Of a stretch of 64,000 bases of DNA, positions 1-8,514 are shown one piece after another. The stretch's first letter is position 1. Every line of letters starts with the position of its first letter. A model generated the notes under the pieces. That model saw only the letters and a list, made by a program, of their open reading frames with translations, made no database searches and was not told where the DNA came from. Where the stretch lies: the NCBI RefSeq assembly GCF_006334925.1, contig NZ_VDHJ01000008.1, forward strand, positions 114,664-178,663, given 5' to 3'. A program made the translations under genes and the position numbers. Origin of the DNA: Corynebacterium tapiri (GTDB taxonomy: Bacteria; Actinomycetota; Actinomycetes; Mycobacteriales; Mycobacteriaceae).

Positions 1-357
1 ACGGGCGAGGTCCTGGCCTACCTCAAGGGTCCGGCTAAGGCGGAAGCTATGCGCGCCATGGCCGAGCGCCGTGGTTATGACATGGCAGGCAGCTACGCCT
101 ACTCCGACTCGGCCACTGACGTTCCCATGTTGGAGCAGGTCGGAAACCCGGTGGCCGTGAACCCGGATCGCGCCCTGAAAAAGGCTGCATTGGAGCGCGG
201 CTGGACCATTCGTTCCTTTAAGGACCCGGTCCCCCTGGTCACTTTGCCCACCGCCCGCGACATCGGCATCGGCGCGGGCGTGCTCGCCGGGCTCGCTGCG
301 GTCACGGCCGGAAGCATCTGGATAGCCCAACGCGGGCGCAACAGCTCGGCCTCCTAG
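1..357 (+). CDS. HAD-superfamily phosphatase (SerB-like), C-terminal part
   Basis: Partial gene: the frame is open from base 1 and ends at TAG 355-357, so the N-terminal half with the nucleophilic Asp motif lies outside the window. The visible part contains YSDSATDVPML, which matches the HAD motif IV of SerB-type phosphatases (acidic Mg2+-binding DSxxDxPML), then VGNPVAVNPD. A hydrophobic segment near the C-terminus (IGIGAGVLAGLAAVTAGSIW) suggests a membrane anchor. The family dephosphorylates small phosphorylated metabolites; the substrate cannot be read here. The stop codon overlaps that of the convergent next gene in a shared CTAG (354-357). Confidence 0.8.
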   Translation, partial: TGEVLAYLKGPAKAEAMRAMAERRGYDMAGSYAYSDSATDVPMLEQVGNPVAVNPDRALKKAALERGWTIRSFKDPVPLVTLPTARDIGIGAGVLAGLAAVTAGSIWIAQRGRNSSAS

Positions 358-1010
358 CAGGCCGCCACGATAGATTCCGCTTCCGCAGCGCCTGCGCTCC
401 AGGCACACAGCACCCCTTCCAACAAGGGAATCGGATCCTGCGCATAGCTCTTCGCCAACCCGTGGACCTCGGTGCGATGGCGCGAAAACCACACCTCCGG
501 CACGCAGATGCCCGCGGGATCAGCACCATTGGCTCGGGCAAGTAGGCGCATGAACACGCGGGCCACGACCGCGCTGTGCTGTCCACACAGCTGGCGTCCC
601 GCGATTTCCCCGTAGGCCACCGCGCACAGGAGCAACGGTTCGAGCTCGCTCTGCGCGATGGTCCGGCTCAGCTGACGCGCCCGCTCGGCTGCTCCCGGGG
701 CAGGCGTGGCCTGGCCACCGGCCAAAACGCTCAGCCGCGCCAAGGCATGTGCTGGCTCCCGAAGCGCAACCCGGGCAGCGGCCTCCACGGAGTTGGGCGC
801 TAAGAGGCCGTAGACGCGCAGGTCGGTCTTACCCAGCTCGCGCTGTTCAATGCGCGCGCTCAACCTAGCCCCGCGCAGGGCGGACTCAGCGGCGATCACT
901 TCTCCCCGCCTGAGCACGGGCGGTCGACGATGGACGGTGGCGATGTCCGCCCGAGCCTGGTCATGCAGCGCCTGAAGGTCACCCACCTGCAGGAGTGAAA
1001 AAGTGGACAT
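354..1010 (-). CDS. Conserved hypothetical protein (218 aa), possibly a degenerate Fic-like fold
   Basis: An alanine/arginine-rich soluble protein starting at ATG 1010, without signal peptide or membrane segments. I do not recognise it firmly. The central stretch from CGQHSAVVARVFMRLLAR to FSRHRTEVHGL resembles the helical core and C-terminal part of Fic proteins, but the HPFxxGNGR AMPylation motif is absent, so any Fic activity would be lost. It stands convergent to the HAD gene, sharing CTAG at 354-357 as overlapping stops, and divergent from the holin-like gene. Existence as a gene is well supported by codon use; function is unknown. Confidence 0.6.
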   Translation of the reverse strand: MSTFSLLQVGDLQALHDQARADIATVHRRPPVLRRGEVIAAESALRGARLSARIEQRELGKTDLRVYGLLAPNSVEAAARVALREPAHALARLSVLAGGQATPAPGAAERARQLSRTIAQSELEPLLLCAVAYGEIAGRQLCGQHSAVVARVFMRLLARANGADPAGICVPEVWFSRHRTEVHGLAKSYAQDPIPLLEGVLCAWSAGAAEAESIVAAC

Positions 1011-1177
1011 ACCGCAACCCTAAGCCCTAGATAGCAACGTCTCGCTAGTAAGCTGTCAAGCAGCATTGCACGTTTTAGACGTACACTGTTGTTCTGGATC
1101 GGTCTCACACTATTGGTGAAGTCAGGGACCATGAGATCAACTCAAGTCAAGTACAAACCCATAAGGTAGGACACAAC

Positions 1178-1696
1178 GTGAGCACCCCCGCGAACGAAAA
1201 CGGCCTTTTCACGGAAGGCCCGGAGAAGTTCTCCGGCAAAGTAAATTCCATCCCGCTGAGCGACGTCGACTCGACTCGCCCGGGCGAGACCTCGCTGGGC
1301 GACCTCGTTTCCAACGCCACCTCGCAGATCTCCACCCTGGTCCGCTCCGAGATTGAGCTGGCCAAGACCGAGATCGCTGGTGAGGTGAAGAAGGGCGCCA
1401 TCGGCGGCGGCCTATTCGCTGTGGCAGGCGTCATTGCCCTGTACAGCTCCTTCTTCTTTTTCTTCTTCCTCGCTGAGCTGCTCGACCTCTGGCTCGATCG
1501 CTGGGCTGCCTTCCTCATCGTCTTCCTGCTCATGCTGGTCATTGCGGCCGTTGCCGCTCTGATCGGTTGGAACCGCTTTAAGAAGATCCAGAAGCCCAAG
1601 GCCACGATCGACTCGGTATCGGAAATGAAGAACCTGGTGCCGGGCAAGGCGCAGAAGAAGATCGGTGCCCGCAACGAGCACGGCCTGTACACCTAA
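1178..1696 (+). CDS. Phage holin family (Holin-X type) membrane protein
   Basis: 172 aa from a GTG start preceded by AAGGTAGGA (1163-1171). The N-terminal ~60 residues are soluble, with an amphipathic segment (VSNATSQISTLVRSEIELAKTEI), then two hydrophobic helices (about 70-95 and 108-130) with a Phe-rich run FFFFFF between them, and a basic tail. This layout matches the actinobacterial Holin-X family (PF07332), found next to HAD phosphatase and epoxide hydrolase genes in mycobacteria and corynebacteria. A role in lysis is not implied; most are uncharacterised housekeeping membrane proteins. A strong terminator follows at 1709-1741. Confidence 0.75.
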   Translation: MSTPANENGLFTEGPEKFSGKVNSIPLSDVDSTRPGETSLGDLVSNATSQISTLVRSEIELAKTEIAGEVKKGAIGGGLFAVAGVIALYSSFFFFFFLAELLDLWLDRWAAFLIVFLLMLVIAAVAALIGWNRFKKIQKPKATIDSVSEMKNLVPGKAQKKIGARNEHGLYT

Positions 1697-1708
1697 GCTG
1701 GCCCTAAG

Positions 1709-1741
1709 AAACCCCAGTCGCTGGTTGGCGGCTGGGGTTTT
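1709..1741 (+). terminator. Rho-independent terminator after holin-like gene
   Basis: A 9-bp perfect stem, AAACCCCAG (1709-1717) with CTGGGGTTT (1732-1740), with a 14-nt loop and a short T-run. It lies 13 nt after the upstream stop codon. Confidence 0.85.
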
Positions 1742-1767
1742 ATCGTTCAAAGGACGTTTTTGCACGC

Positions 1768-2700
1768 ATGGCATCTCCTAACACCGTGGCCTTTGAGGGC
1801 GACTTCGCACACACCTACCTGTACACCCGGGGTATCCGCTTGCACGTCGCACAGTCCGGAGAGCCCTCCGGCGAGCTGGTCATTCTGCTGCACGACGGGT
1901 TCGGCGCCTGGTTTGACTTCGCACACGTCATCGCACCCCTGGCCGCCCAGGGGTTCCATGTGGCAGCCCTGGACCTGCGCGGGTATGGACTCTCCGACAA
2001 GCCCCCGCTCGGCTCCGACTTCAGCGTCCGTACTCTCGCCAGCGACCTAGCGGGGGTGATACCTGCCCTTGGCCACGAGTCGGCGCACCTGGTGGGAGCT
2101 GACATCGGCGGCGCAATCGGGTGGGTGCTCGCCACGACCCATCCCCACCTTGTCACCTCGCTAACATCCATTTCCGCAGCCCATCCCCATGATCTGCGCC
2201 GGGCCATGCGCGCCCGCCCGTGGGATTATCTGGTTCTGCTGGTACGTCAGATGATGTTGCGCTTATCTGCGCCCCTTCCCTCCCATCAGCGGCTTCTTCA
2301 CTGGTTGGCTGCCCGCCACGAGCGCCTTAACGTCACCCCGGAAAACGCCCCCAGCGAGCGGGTGCAGAGCCACCTCGCGCAGCGTCACGCTGGTATTCGC
2401 GTGGATGCAGCTGCGGGTGCCATGTCCCGAATCGCCGGACTGATTGTGTCTTATGTTCCCGGAAGCAGGGCGCGCGGCCAGGTACGCTGCCCGGTCCTGC
2501 TGCTCCACCCGCCACAGTCGCTTTGGCCACGCATGCTGCGAATCATGCGCACACGCGTAGCGGAGCCTGCCTTGCTGGCCCACGACCACATCGCTGGTAC
2601 CAAGAACCTGCCGCACGTGGAACGCCCGGAGGAATTCACGCAGCGGGTCAGCGACTTTGTACGCAGCCTGCCGTGTCCACCAGCTGGGTCAGCTCAGTAA
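1768..2700 (+). CDS. Alpha/beta-fold hydrolase, epoxide-hydrolase-like (EphE-like)
   Basis: 310 aa from ATG 1768 with AAGGA (1750-1754) upstream. LHDGFGAWFDF near residue 43 corresponds to the oxyanion HGxP region. The nucleophile elbow reads GADIGG, an Asp nucleophile as in epoxide hydrolases and haloalkane dehalogenases rather than lipases, followed by the cap region; the base His is probably in the C-terminal LPHVERPEEF. The position beside the MarP-like gene copies mycobacterial ephE-marP order. The gene is convergent with, and overlaps by 53 bp, the protease gene. The substrate is unknown. Confidence 0.8.
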   Translation: MASPNTVAFEGDFAHTYLYTRGIRLHVAQSGEPSGELVILLHDGFGAWFDFAHVIAPLAAQGFHVAALDLRGYGLSDKPPLGSDFSVRTLASDLAGVIPALGHESAHLVGADIGGAIGWVLATTHPHLVTSLTSISAAHPHDLRRAMRARPWDYLVLLVRQMMLRLSAPLPSHQRLLHWLAARHERLNVTPENAPSERVQSHLAQRHAGIRVDAAAGAMSRIAGLIVSYVPGSRARGQVRCPVLLLHPPQSLWPRMLRIMRTRVAEPALLAHDHIAGTKNLPHVERPEEFTQRVSDFVRSLPCPPAGSAQ

Positions 2701-3871
2701 CATCTCCGATGTGCGAGCGGACCTCTTCGGCTGTGAGGGCGAAGCCCATGCCTTCGACGTCGCGCGAGGCTCCGAACACCACGCCCATAACCTCGCCCTG
2801 CGGGGTGAGCAGCGGTCCACCCGAGTTGCCTTCACGGATGGTGCCGCGCACGCTGTAGGCCTCCCGCTCAATGCTGCCCTGGGCGTAGATGTCGGCCCCG
2901 GCGATACGTAGCCGGTCTGCGATGCGGGCCGGTGCGGCCTCGAAGGGACCAGACTCGGGGTATCCCAGAACGACTGCGTCATCTCCCGACGCTGCGGGCT
3001 TGGCTGCCCACGGCAAGGGAGAGATTCCCAGGTCGGGGCTGTAAAGGACCGCGATGTCCAGCTCCGGGTCGAAGTAGACCACGTCGGCATCCTTGACGCC
3101 GAGCACGGTGTCCAGGCGCACGGAATTTGTTCCGGCCACCACGTGGGCGTTGGTCACCACGTAATCGGGAGCGGTCACAAAACCGGATCCCATGAGGCGG
3201 CGCTGGCAGGTTTCGGCGGCACCCATAACGTGGATGACGGAGGGACGAACCTCGGCGATGACCTGCGGGTTAGCCAGTTCCTGGTCAGGTGCCGCTACCT
3301 CGCGTCCGAGCGGGTTCGGGTCGTGATCGACCAAATGGGGCAGGCCGGCGTCGTCGATAAGCGAGGACAGTCGAGACGGCACCGAGTGCAGCCACCTCGG
3401 GGCGAGCGAATCCACCGCCCCGAGAACGCGGGAGTCCTCGATTCCGCGCGCGACGGGCGGCGCGGGCTGCTCCAAGACGCGCCCAAGGGGTTGGGCCACG
3501 AACCAGCACACCACGAGCACGACTGGCACGTGCAGAATCGCCCCCAGCACGGAGTTGAGACGCATGGCAGCACGCGTACGGAACTGGCGGTGTACCGAAT
3601 ATCCCAAGTTGGCGCCGAGGTAGCTGCACAGCCACACCACCACGACCAGCACCACCAAGGCCAGGATGAAGCTCACGCCCTGTTCCAGGGAGGAGCGCAT
3701 GATGACGGGCGCGATGGCAAGCCCCAGGAAGCAACCGGCCACTACGCCAATGGCAGAGAGCACCGAGCCGATCGCGCCATGGCGCCATCCCGCGGCGAAG
3801 GCGCTCAGCGCGAATCCGATGAGGATCACGTCAACTATCAGGCTGGCCACGTCAGTGTGCACGCTCCCCAT
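2648..3871 (-). CDS. marP: MarP-like membrane-anchored periplasmic serine protease
   Basis: 407 aa: an N-terminal CvpA-like four-helix membrane domain (about 10-130) followed by a chymotrypsin-fold protease. The catalytic triad is visible: H243 (TNAHVV), D272 (PELDIAVL) and S350 (REGNSGGP). C222 and C403 bracket the protease domain as the redox-sensitive disulfide of mycobacterial MarP does. MarP supports acid and oxidative stress survival by cleaving cell-wall hydrolases; that role here is inferred from homology. Last gene of a nth/thioredoxin/NUDIX/marP operon; its 3' end overlaps the convergent hydrolase gene by 53 bp. The start may instead be the GTG at 3862. Confidence 0.88.
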   Translation of the reverse strand: MGSVHTDVASLIVDVILIGFALSAFAAGWRHGAIGSVLSAIGVVAGCFLGLAIAPVIMRSSLEQGVSFILALVVLVVVVWLCSYLGANLGYSVHRQFRTRAAMRLNSVLGAILHVPVVLVVCWFVAQPLGRVLEQPAPPVARGIEDSRVLGAVDSLAPRWLHSVPSRLSSLIDDAGLPHLVDHDPNPLGREVAAPDQELANPQVIAEVRPSVIHVMGAAETCQRRLMGSGFVTAPDYVVTNAHVVAGTNSVRLDTVLGVKDADVVYFDPELDIAVLYSPDLGISPLPWAAKPAASGDDAVVLGYPESGPFEAAPARIADRLRIAGADIYAQGSIEREAYSVRGTIREGNSGGPLLTPQGEVMGVVFGASRDVEGMGFALTAEEVRSHIGDVTELTQLVDTAGCVQSR

Positions 3872-3913
3872 CTGGGTATAGACAGCAGGGCAAATGAACT
3901 GAAAGTCTACTCC

Positions 3914-4600
3914 CTAGCGCCGGCGTTCCTGGTTTCTGGAGGCATCCAGCGCGCCGGCCAGGTCCTCGACCGGACCGTGTGGGTCCAGCTCCTCGGCCCA
4001 TTCCGCGGCGACCAGCACCGACTCGATCACGCTGGCCGTAAAACCCCACACCAGATAGCCGTTGTGCCAGAAGGCTGGGCCTCGGTAATTGCCGGCACCC
4101 ACCTGGATGCGTTGCGCGAGCAGCTCGTCGACGGAAGCCGAGAATACGTCGTCCACCTCCACCTCACTGTGCGGAAAAACCGGTGAGGGTGAGTGCCAAT
4201 GGGCAAGCACTGGGTGGACGGGGTGGTTGTTGGCGCTGACGTGCAAAGCCCCCAACACGCCCAGGGGCGTGATGTCCTCGGCCCGGGCTGCAGTTTCCTC
4301 CCAGGCTTCACGCAGCGCGCACGCCACCACGGAGCGATCCTCCGGGTCGACCCTCCCGCCCGGCAGCGCGATCTGACCGGGGTGCGAGCGCATCGTCGGC
4401 GAGCGGTGGGTCAGGAGAAGCTGGGCCTCGTCCCGGCTATCCCCGGCAAAAAGAAGGAGGACAGCCGCGGCCCGCTTACCGCGGGGCGGATTCTGCTCAT
4501 CGACCCCCAGCAGGTTGCGGGCGTAGGCGGTCGCCTGGGGCAGGCGCGCCACCGCGGGACGCAGCCACGCCGGCGCCCGTGATGGCCTCAGCGTGTCCAC
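3914..4600 (-). CDS. NUDIX hydrolase, CoA-pyrophosphatase type (NudL-like)
   Basis: 228 aa from GTG 4600, whose first base is the last base of the upstream TAG stop (TAGTG), implying translational coupling. LLLTHRSPTMRSHPGQIALP (61-80) is the UPF0035 signature that marks CoA-hydrolysing NUDIX enzymes, followed by the Nudix box 81-104 with REAWEE at 97-102 binding metal. The family cleaves CoA or acyl-CoA to phosphopantetheine and 3',5'-ADP. Cytosolic; second to last in the nth-marP operon. Confidence 0.85.
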   Translation of the reverse strand: MDTLRPSRAPAWLRPAVARLPQATAYARNLLGVDEQNPPRGKRAAAVLLLFAGDSRDEAQLLLTHRSPTMRSHPGQIALPGGRVDPEDRSVVACALREAWEETAARAEDITPLGVLGALHVSANNHPVHPVLAHWHSPSPVFPHSEVEVDDVFSASVDELLAQRIQVGAGNYRGPAFWHNGYLVWGFTASVIESVLVAAEWAEELDPHGPVEDLAGALDASRNQERRR

Positions 4601-5175
4601 TACGACCTCCCTGCCAGCGCTTCTGCGACCTTGCTTTCAATCTGCTCCACGCTCTCGAAGGCGACGGGGATGCGGGCGACCGGCTCGCCGTCGACAAACA
4701 CCACAGTGATGGGAACAACCGACGGCAGGCCCAGGGAGCCGGCGAAGCGATTGTCATTGTCCTGGTAGCTGGGCAATCCAACCCCCAGGTCATTGAGGAA
4801 GGCCGCGCCATTGCCGGCAGCCTTGTCGGCATGCACCCCAACCACCTGATGCTCTGGGTGGGCCTGCGAGTACTGCTCGAGCAACGGCAACTCCTCGCGA
4901 CACGGCCCGCACCACCAGGCCCAGACGTTGGCGATGACCACGCCCTCATTTTGCGGTCGCTGCCCCGCATTACCGCCGAGGCACTCCAGGTCAATGCCCC
5001 CTATACCGTGGGAGGGGCAATCAGGGCGCTGCGGAACGGGGGCCGCCTGTTGGGATGCTTCTGCGCTCTGCTCGTTCGAGGTTCCCGACGAGGTCAAAAA
5101 CAAGGCTGCTGCCACCACCGCGATGATGGACACCAGTGCTAGCGCGATCCCGGCGATCAGGGACTTCTTGTTCAT
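4600..5175 (-). CDS. Membrane-anchored thioredoxin-like (TlpA/ResA-type) protein
   Basis: 191 aa with an N-terminal uncleaved signal anchor (about 6-30) and an extracytoplasmic thioredoxin fold. The redox motif is WCGPC with C89 and C92; two further cysteines, C53 and C65, precede the domain. Such proteins reduce or isomerise disulfides of exported proteins. In mycobacteria the homologue lies in the same marP operon, which fits a partnership with the MarP disulfide, though this is inference. ATG overlaps the nth stop codon (ATGA, 5172-5175). Confidence 0.85.
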   Translation of the reverse strand: MNKKSLIAGIALALVSIIAVVAAALFLTSSGTSNEQSAEASQQAAPVPQRPDCPSHGIGGIDLECLGGNAGQRPQNEGVVIANVWAWWCGPCREELPLLEQYSQAHPEHQVVGVHADKAAGNGAAFLNDLGVGLPSYQDNDNRFAGSLGLPSVVPITVVFVDGEPVARIPVAFESVEQIESKVAEALAGRS

Positions 5176-5990
5176 CGGAGTGCCTCCAGATTGTCTCGGC
5201 GCGCCAGATCCGCCTCACTCACCAAACTCTGAGCTGCGCCTGGTTCGGCCGGCCCGGCGATCCCAAAGGAGGGACAGTCCGCGGCCAAGGGGCACACCCC
5301 GCACGCGGCTTTCCGGGCATGACAGTACCTGCGTCCGTGCCAGATGATGCGCTGGGAAAAGTCGGTCCACTCTCGCTTCTCGACGCGCCTTCCCACCTCC
5401 TTCTCAATCTGCTCCGGAGTCGGTTTTTGTCCTAGCCCGTCGATTACCCGGAAGCGTGCCATCAGGCGCTGAAAGTGCGTGTCCACGGTCAGCCCGGGCT
5501 GGCCAAAAGCATTTCCGCGCACAACATGCGCGGTCTTGCGACCTACTCCGGCAAGACGAACCAGGTCATCCAGTCCCTCCGGCACCTGGCCGCCGTGCTC
5601 GGTGACCAGGCTTTGCGCCAGGCTGATGATGTTTGCCGCCTTGGCGCGGTAGAAACCAGTGGGTCGAATGATCTCCTCGACCTCCGCCGGGGAGGCGCCG
5701 GCCAATGCCGCCGCGTTGGGGAATCGTGCGAAAAGGCGCGGGGTGACCTGGTTGACGCGCACGTCGGTGGTCTGGGCGGACAGTACGGTCGCAATCAGCA
5801 GCTCGAAGGCAGAGTTAAAGTCGAGCTCCGCGTGGGCATCCGGGTACACCGCTGCCAGCGTGCGGTTGATTCGGCGGAGCCGGCGGGTAGCACCCAGGTC
5901 CGTTTCCTTCCCGCGCGCTGCCCGGTGGGAGCCCACACGTGGCAGGTTCGCTGGAGTCAGGCTCCCGGACGCTGTTTCAGCTGGCGACAT
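5172..5990 (-). CDS. nth: Endonuclease III (base-excision repair)
   Basis: 272 aa. DNA N-glycosylase/AP lyase removing oxidised pyrimidines. The helix-hairpin-helix LAGVGRKTAHV carries the catalytic Lys at 152, the catalytic Asp is D170 (TVDTH), and the [4Fe-4S] ligands are C223, C230, C233 and C239 (C-x6-C-x2-C-x5-C). There is a ~35-residue non-conserved N-terminal extension. A -10 box TAATAT (6004-5999) lies 8 nt before ATG 5990, so the mRNA is probably leaderless, which supports this start. First gene of a four-gene operon ending in marP. Confidence 0.93.
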   Translation of the reverse strand: MSPAETASGSLTPANLPRVGSHRAARGKETDLGATRRLRRINRTLAAVYPDAHAELDFNSAFELLIATVLSAQTTDVRVNQVTPRLFARFPNAAALAGASPAEVEEIIRPTGFYRAKAANIISLAQSLVTEHGGQVPEGLDDLVRLAGVGRKTAHVVRGNAFGQPGLTVDTHFQRLMARFRVIDGLGQKPTPEQIEKEVGRRVEKREWTDFSQRIIWHGRRYCHARKAACGVCPLAADCPSFGIAGPAEPGAAQSLVSEADLARRDNLEALR

Positions 5991-5998
5991 ATCTCCAA

Positions 5999-6028
5999 AT
6001 ATTAGTGCGCGGCGCGGCAGGTTAGGAT
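5999..6028. promoter_or_regulatory. Divergent -10 boxes for nth and a small membrane-protein gene
   Basis: Minus-strand TAATAT at 6004-5999 lies 8 nt before the nth ATG. Plus-strand TAGGAT at 6023-6028 lies 7 nt before ATG 6036. Both spacings predict leaderless transcripts starting at or next to the initiation codon. The two core promoters are separated by only 18 bp, so RNA polymerases would compete. Confidence 0.55.
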
Positions 6029-6035
6029 GTTGGGC

Positions 6036-6158
6036 ATGATCGTCCTACTCGTCCTGGCAGCCCCGCTCGCGCTCGCCCTCTTTACGATGTGGATGGAAAA
6101 GATGGAGTCCGCCGTGTTGCGGCGCCCGGATACGACCCCGCCCGATCCCGGCGCATGA
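6036..6158 (+). CDS. Small single-pass membrane protein (40 aa)
   Basis: A short gene between nth and glxR, at the position of mycobacterial Rv3675. It encodes a hydrophobic helix (MIVLLVLAAPLALALFTMW) followed by a charged, proline-rich tail ending PPDPGA. The start at 6036 is chosen because the TAGGAT -10 box is 7 nt upstream; an in-frame ATG at 6027 would add three residues but overlaps that box. GC-rich third positions support coding. Function unknown. Confidence 0.6.
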   Translation: MIVLLVLAAPLALALFTMWMEKMESAVLRRPDTTPPDPGA

Positions 6159-6346
6159 TACTATCTTTAAAGGTTTTGTGACTATTGCACTTTTACTTTC
6201 TCCAGCGTGACCAAAAACACGGTAAGGTAGACCGGGTAAAAGTTACATAGCATCAATCGCTAGCGCCGGACTCTCCACTACCTCGCCATTCGGAGCGCAT
6301 TTTCACGGTGAATCCGGCACGCACATGTAGCCAAGAGGAAGAGCTT

Positions 6347-7030
6347 ATGGAAAACGTCCAGGAAATTCTCGCCCGCGCAGGAATTTTTCACGGGGTAGAC
6401 CCGACGGCCGTCAACAACCTGATCAAGGAGCTGGAGACCGTCCGTTTCACCCGCGGAACCACCATCTTCGACGAGGGCGACCCTGGCGACCGCCTCTACA
6501 TCATTACCTCGGGCAAGGTGAAGCTCGCCCGCCACGCCAACGACGGCCGCGAGAACCTGCTGACCGTCATGGGCCCCTCCGACATGTTCGGCGAGCTGTC
6601 CATCTTCGATCCGGGCCCGCGCACCTCCTCGGCCGTCTGCGTCACCGAAGTTCACGCGGCAACTATGGATTCTGAGCTGCTGCGTAAGTGGATCTCTGAT
6701 CACCCGGAGATCTCCCAGCAGCTGCTGCGCGTGCTGGCTCGACGCCTGCGCCGCACCAACGCGGCCCTGGCCGACCTCATCTTCACCGACGTGCCAGGCC
6801 GTGTGGCTAAGACCCTGCTGCAGCTGGCCAATCGCTTCGGCACCCAGGAGGGTGGCGCCCTGCGCGTGAACCACGATCTCACCCAGGAGGAGATCGCTCA
6901 GCTGGTAGGCGCCTCGCGCGAGACCGTGAACAAGGCGCTGGCCACGTTCGCCCACCGCGGATGGATCCGCCTGGAGGGCAAGTCGGTAGTCATCGTGGAC
7001 ACCGAGCACTTGGCCAAGCGCGCGCGCTAA
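6347..7030 (+). CDS. glxR: cAMP-dependent global regulator GlxR (CRP/FNR family)
   Basis: 227 aa, nearly identical along its length to C. glutamicum GlxR as I remember it. An N-terminal cyclic-nucleotide domain has the cAMP pocket FGELSI (81-86) and RTSS (92-95); a C-terminal winged helix has HTH residues 179-200. It controls carbon, nitrogen and respiratory genes by binding TGTGA-N6-TCACA. Start ATG 6347 is preceded by GAGGAAGA; an upstream in-frame alternative at 6308 would add 13 unconserved residues. The stop abuts the stop of the convergent MBL gene with no gap. Confidence 0.96.
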   Translation: MENVQEILARAGIFHGVDPTAVNNLIKELETVRFTRGTTIFDEGDPGDRLYIITSGKVKLARHANDGRENLLTVMGPSDMFGELSIFDPGPRTSSAVCVTEVHAATMDSELLRKWISDHPEISQQLLRVLARRLRRTNAALADLIFTDVPGRVAKTLLQLANRFGTQEGGALRVNHDLTQEEIAQLVGASRETVNKALATFAHRGWIRLEGKSVVIVDTEHLAKRAR

Positions 7031-7843
7031 TTACTCCTGCTCAGCGAGGTAACGCAGGGCCACTCGCGTGGACTGCTCTGCGGCACCTCGCAGCACCGGG
7101 TCGACGTCCTGGTACATGGCGTCGACCAATTCCCCGACGCTGATGTCGCGCCCCTTGAGCTCCCACTGCTCCTTAATCTGCTGCAGACGGTAGAGACGGC
7201 GCTCGATGTACTTCTTCGCCACCGCAGACACATCCGGCTGCTCGGCACCGTGCCCGGGCAGCAGGGTGATGTCCTTGCCGCGCTCCTGCAAAATCTCGAG
7301 GGATCGCAGGTAGTCACCGAGGTCGCCATCGGTTTCGGAGATCATAGTGGTGTGGCGGCCGGCGAGCGTATCGCCGGTGATGATGCCCTCGAGCTGGGAG
7401 TTCTTAGCCTCACCGCCGTAGACGAAAAGGCTGACGGAATCGCGGGTATGGCCCGGGGTGTGCACGACCTCTACCTGAGGCGTGACATCCTCCACGGTGA
7501 GAATTTCCCCGTCGACAAGCGCCTCTCCCCCAGCACAGTAACGCGGATCGAAGGAGCGCACGGGAGCGCCGGTGAGCTGGCGGAAGCGTTCGGCACTGTC
7601 CGCGTGGTCGTAGTGACGGTGAGTCAGCACGACCAGTCCCACGCGCTCTCCCCGAGCGGCGAGCACATTGAGGTGCCCCTCATCTTCGGGGCCGGGATCA
7701 ACGACGATGCTTACCTCGTCTTCAGGCGCGCGCACGACCCAGGAATTTGTTCCCTCGAGGGCCGCGTAGCTCGGGTTCGGGCACAGCACAACGGCTGCCG
7801 AATCCGTGACCTGACGAAGCTGGCTATAAGCAGGGTGCTCCAT
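7031..7843 (-). CDS. MBL-fold metallo-hydrolase
   Basis: 270 aa, cytosolic. THRHYDH gives the metal ligands H75, H77, D79 and H80; later HTPGHTRDSVSLF and TGDTLAGRHT supply the remaining His/Asp ligands. The C-terminal part resembles the winged-helix tail of LACTB2/RNase-type MBL hydrolases. Homologous to mycobacterial Rv3677c in the same position beside glxR/crp. Substrate unassigned (a nuclease or thioester hydrolase are both possible). Last gene of the whcA-DUF4177-ridA-MBL run. Confidence 0.82.
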   Translation of the reverse strand: MEHPAYSQLRQVTDSAAVVLCPNPSYAALEGTNSWVVRAPEDEVSIVVDPGPEDEGHLNVLAARGERVGLVVLTHRHYDHADSAERFRQLTGAPVRSFDPRYCAGGEALVDGEILTVEDVTPQVEVVHTPGHTRDSVSLFVYGGEAKNSQLEGIITGDTLAGRHTTMISETDGDLGDYLRSLEILQERGKDITLLPGHGAEQPDVSAVAKKYIERRLYRLQQIKEQWELKGRDISVGELVDAMYQDVDPVLRGAAEQSTRVALRYLAEQE

Positions 7844-7885
7844 GGGTATTAAGCCTACCGCGCATCAGGCGATGCACAGCAACTC

Positions 7886-8344
7886 TTAGACGCGCGCCTC
7901 GACGACGACCTCAACCTCAACCGGGGAGTTCTTCGGCAGCACCGCCACGCCCACAGCGGAGCGGGCGTGGATGCCGGCCTCGCCGAATACGTCGCCCACG
8001 AGCTCGGAGGCGCCGTTGGCCACCTGCGGCTGGCCGTAGAAGTCAGGGGCGGAGGCCACGAACACGACCACCTTGATCACTCGCGTGACGTTGTCCAAGC
8101 CCACCTGCGCGTCGATAGCCGCAAGAGCGTTCAGCGCGCTGGTGCGGGCGTACTCGTAGGCCTCTTTCTCCGAGATCTCTGCGCCTACCTTGCCGGTGGC
8201 GGGCAGCTGCCCATCCACGAAGGGGAGCTGGCCCGAGGTGTGCACCTGGTTTCCTACGGTTACCGCCGGCACATAGGCCGCCACTGGCGCGGCCACCGGG
8301 GGAAGCTGGAGTCCAAGCTTCTGCAATGCGCTGGTTGCCGACAT
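7886..8344 (-). CDS. ridA: RidA family enamine/imine deaminase
   Basis: 152 aa, YjgF/YER057c/UK114 fold. The family hydrolyses reactive 2-aminoacrylate-type enamines released by PLP enzymes, protecting them from damage. Recognisable features are the N-terminal VHTSGQLPFVDG and the C-terminal RSAVGVAVLPKNSPVEVEVV, with the Arg that binds the substrate carboxylate in RSAVGV. It follows the DUF4177 gene by one base, indicating one transcript. Confidence 0.88.
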   Translation of the reverse strand: MSATSALQKLGLQLPPVAAPVAAYVPAVTVGNQVHTSGQLPFVDGQLPATGKVGAEISEKEAYEYARTSALNALAAIDAQVGLDNVTRVIKVVVFVASAPDFYGQPQVANGASELVGDVFGEAGIHARSAVGVAVLPKNSPVEVEVVVEARV

Positions 8345-8345
8345 A

Positions 8346-8501
8346 TTAGGAACGCTCCCGCTTCAAGTAGGCGATGGAGTTCTCCGGGTTCGGGCCCGGG
8401 GTCACGGTCACGAGCTCCCAGCCGTCTTCACCCCAGGTGTTCAGAATCTGGGTAGTGGCGTGGCTCAGCAGCGGAACGGTTGCGTATTCCCAAGTAGTCA
8501 T
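8346..8501 (-). CDS. Small DUF4177-type protein (51 aa)
   Basis: Small gene between whcA and ridA, at the position of mycobacterial Rv3678A. It starts MTTWEYATVPLL and contains a WGEDGWELVTV signature typical of DUF4177, ending YLKRERS. One base separates its stop from the ridA start and 13 bases separate it from whcA, so it belongs to the operon. No membrane segment; function unknown. Confidence 0.8.
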   Translation of the reverse strand: MTTWEYATVPLLSHATTQILNTWGEDGWELVTVTPGPNPENSIAYLKRERS

Positions 8502-8514
8502 GCCCCAACCCTAC

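Noticed and set aside
6178..6195. A possible GlxR autoregulatory site upstream of glxR
   Set aside because: TGTGA is present but the second half (TCACA) is not at the right spacing.
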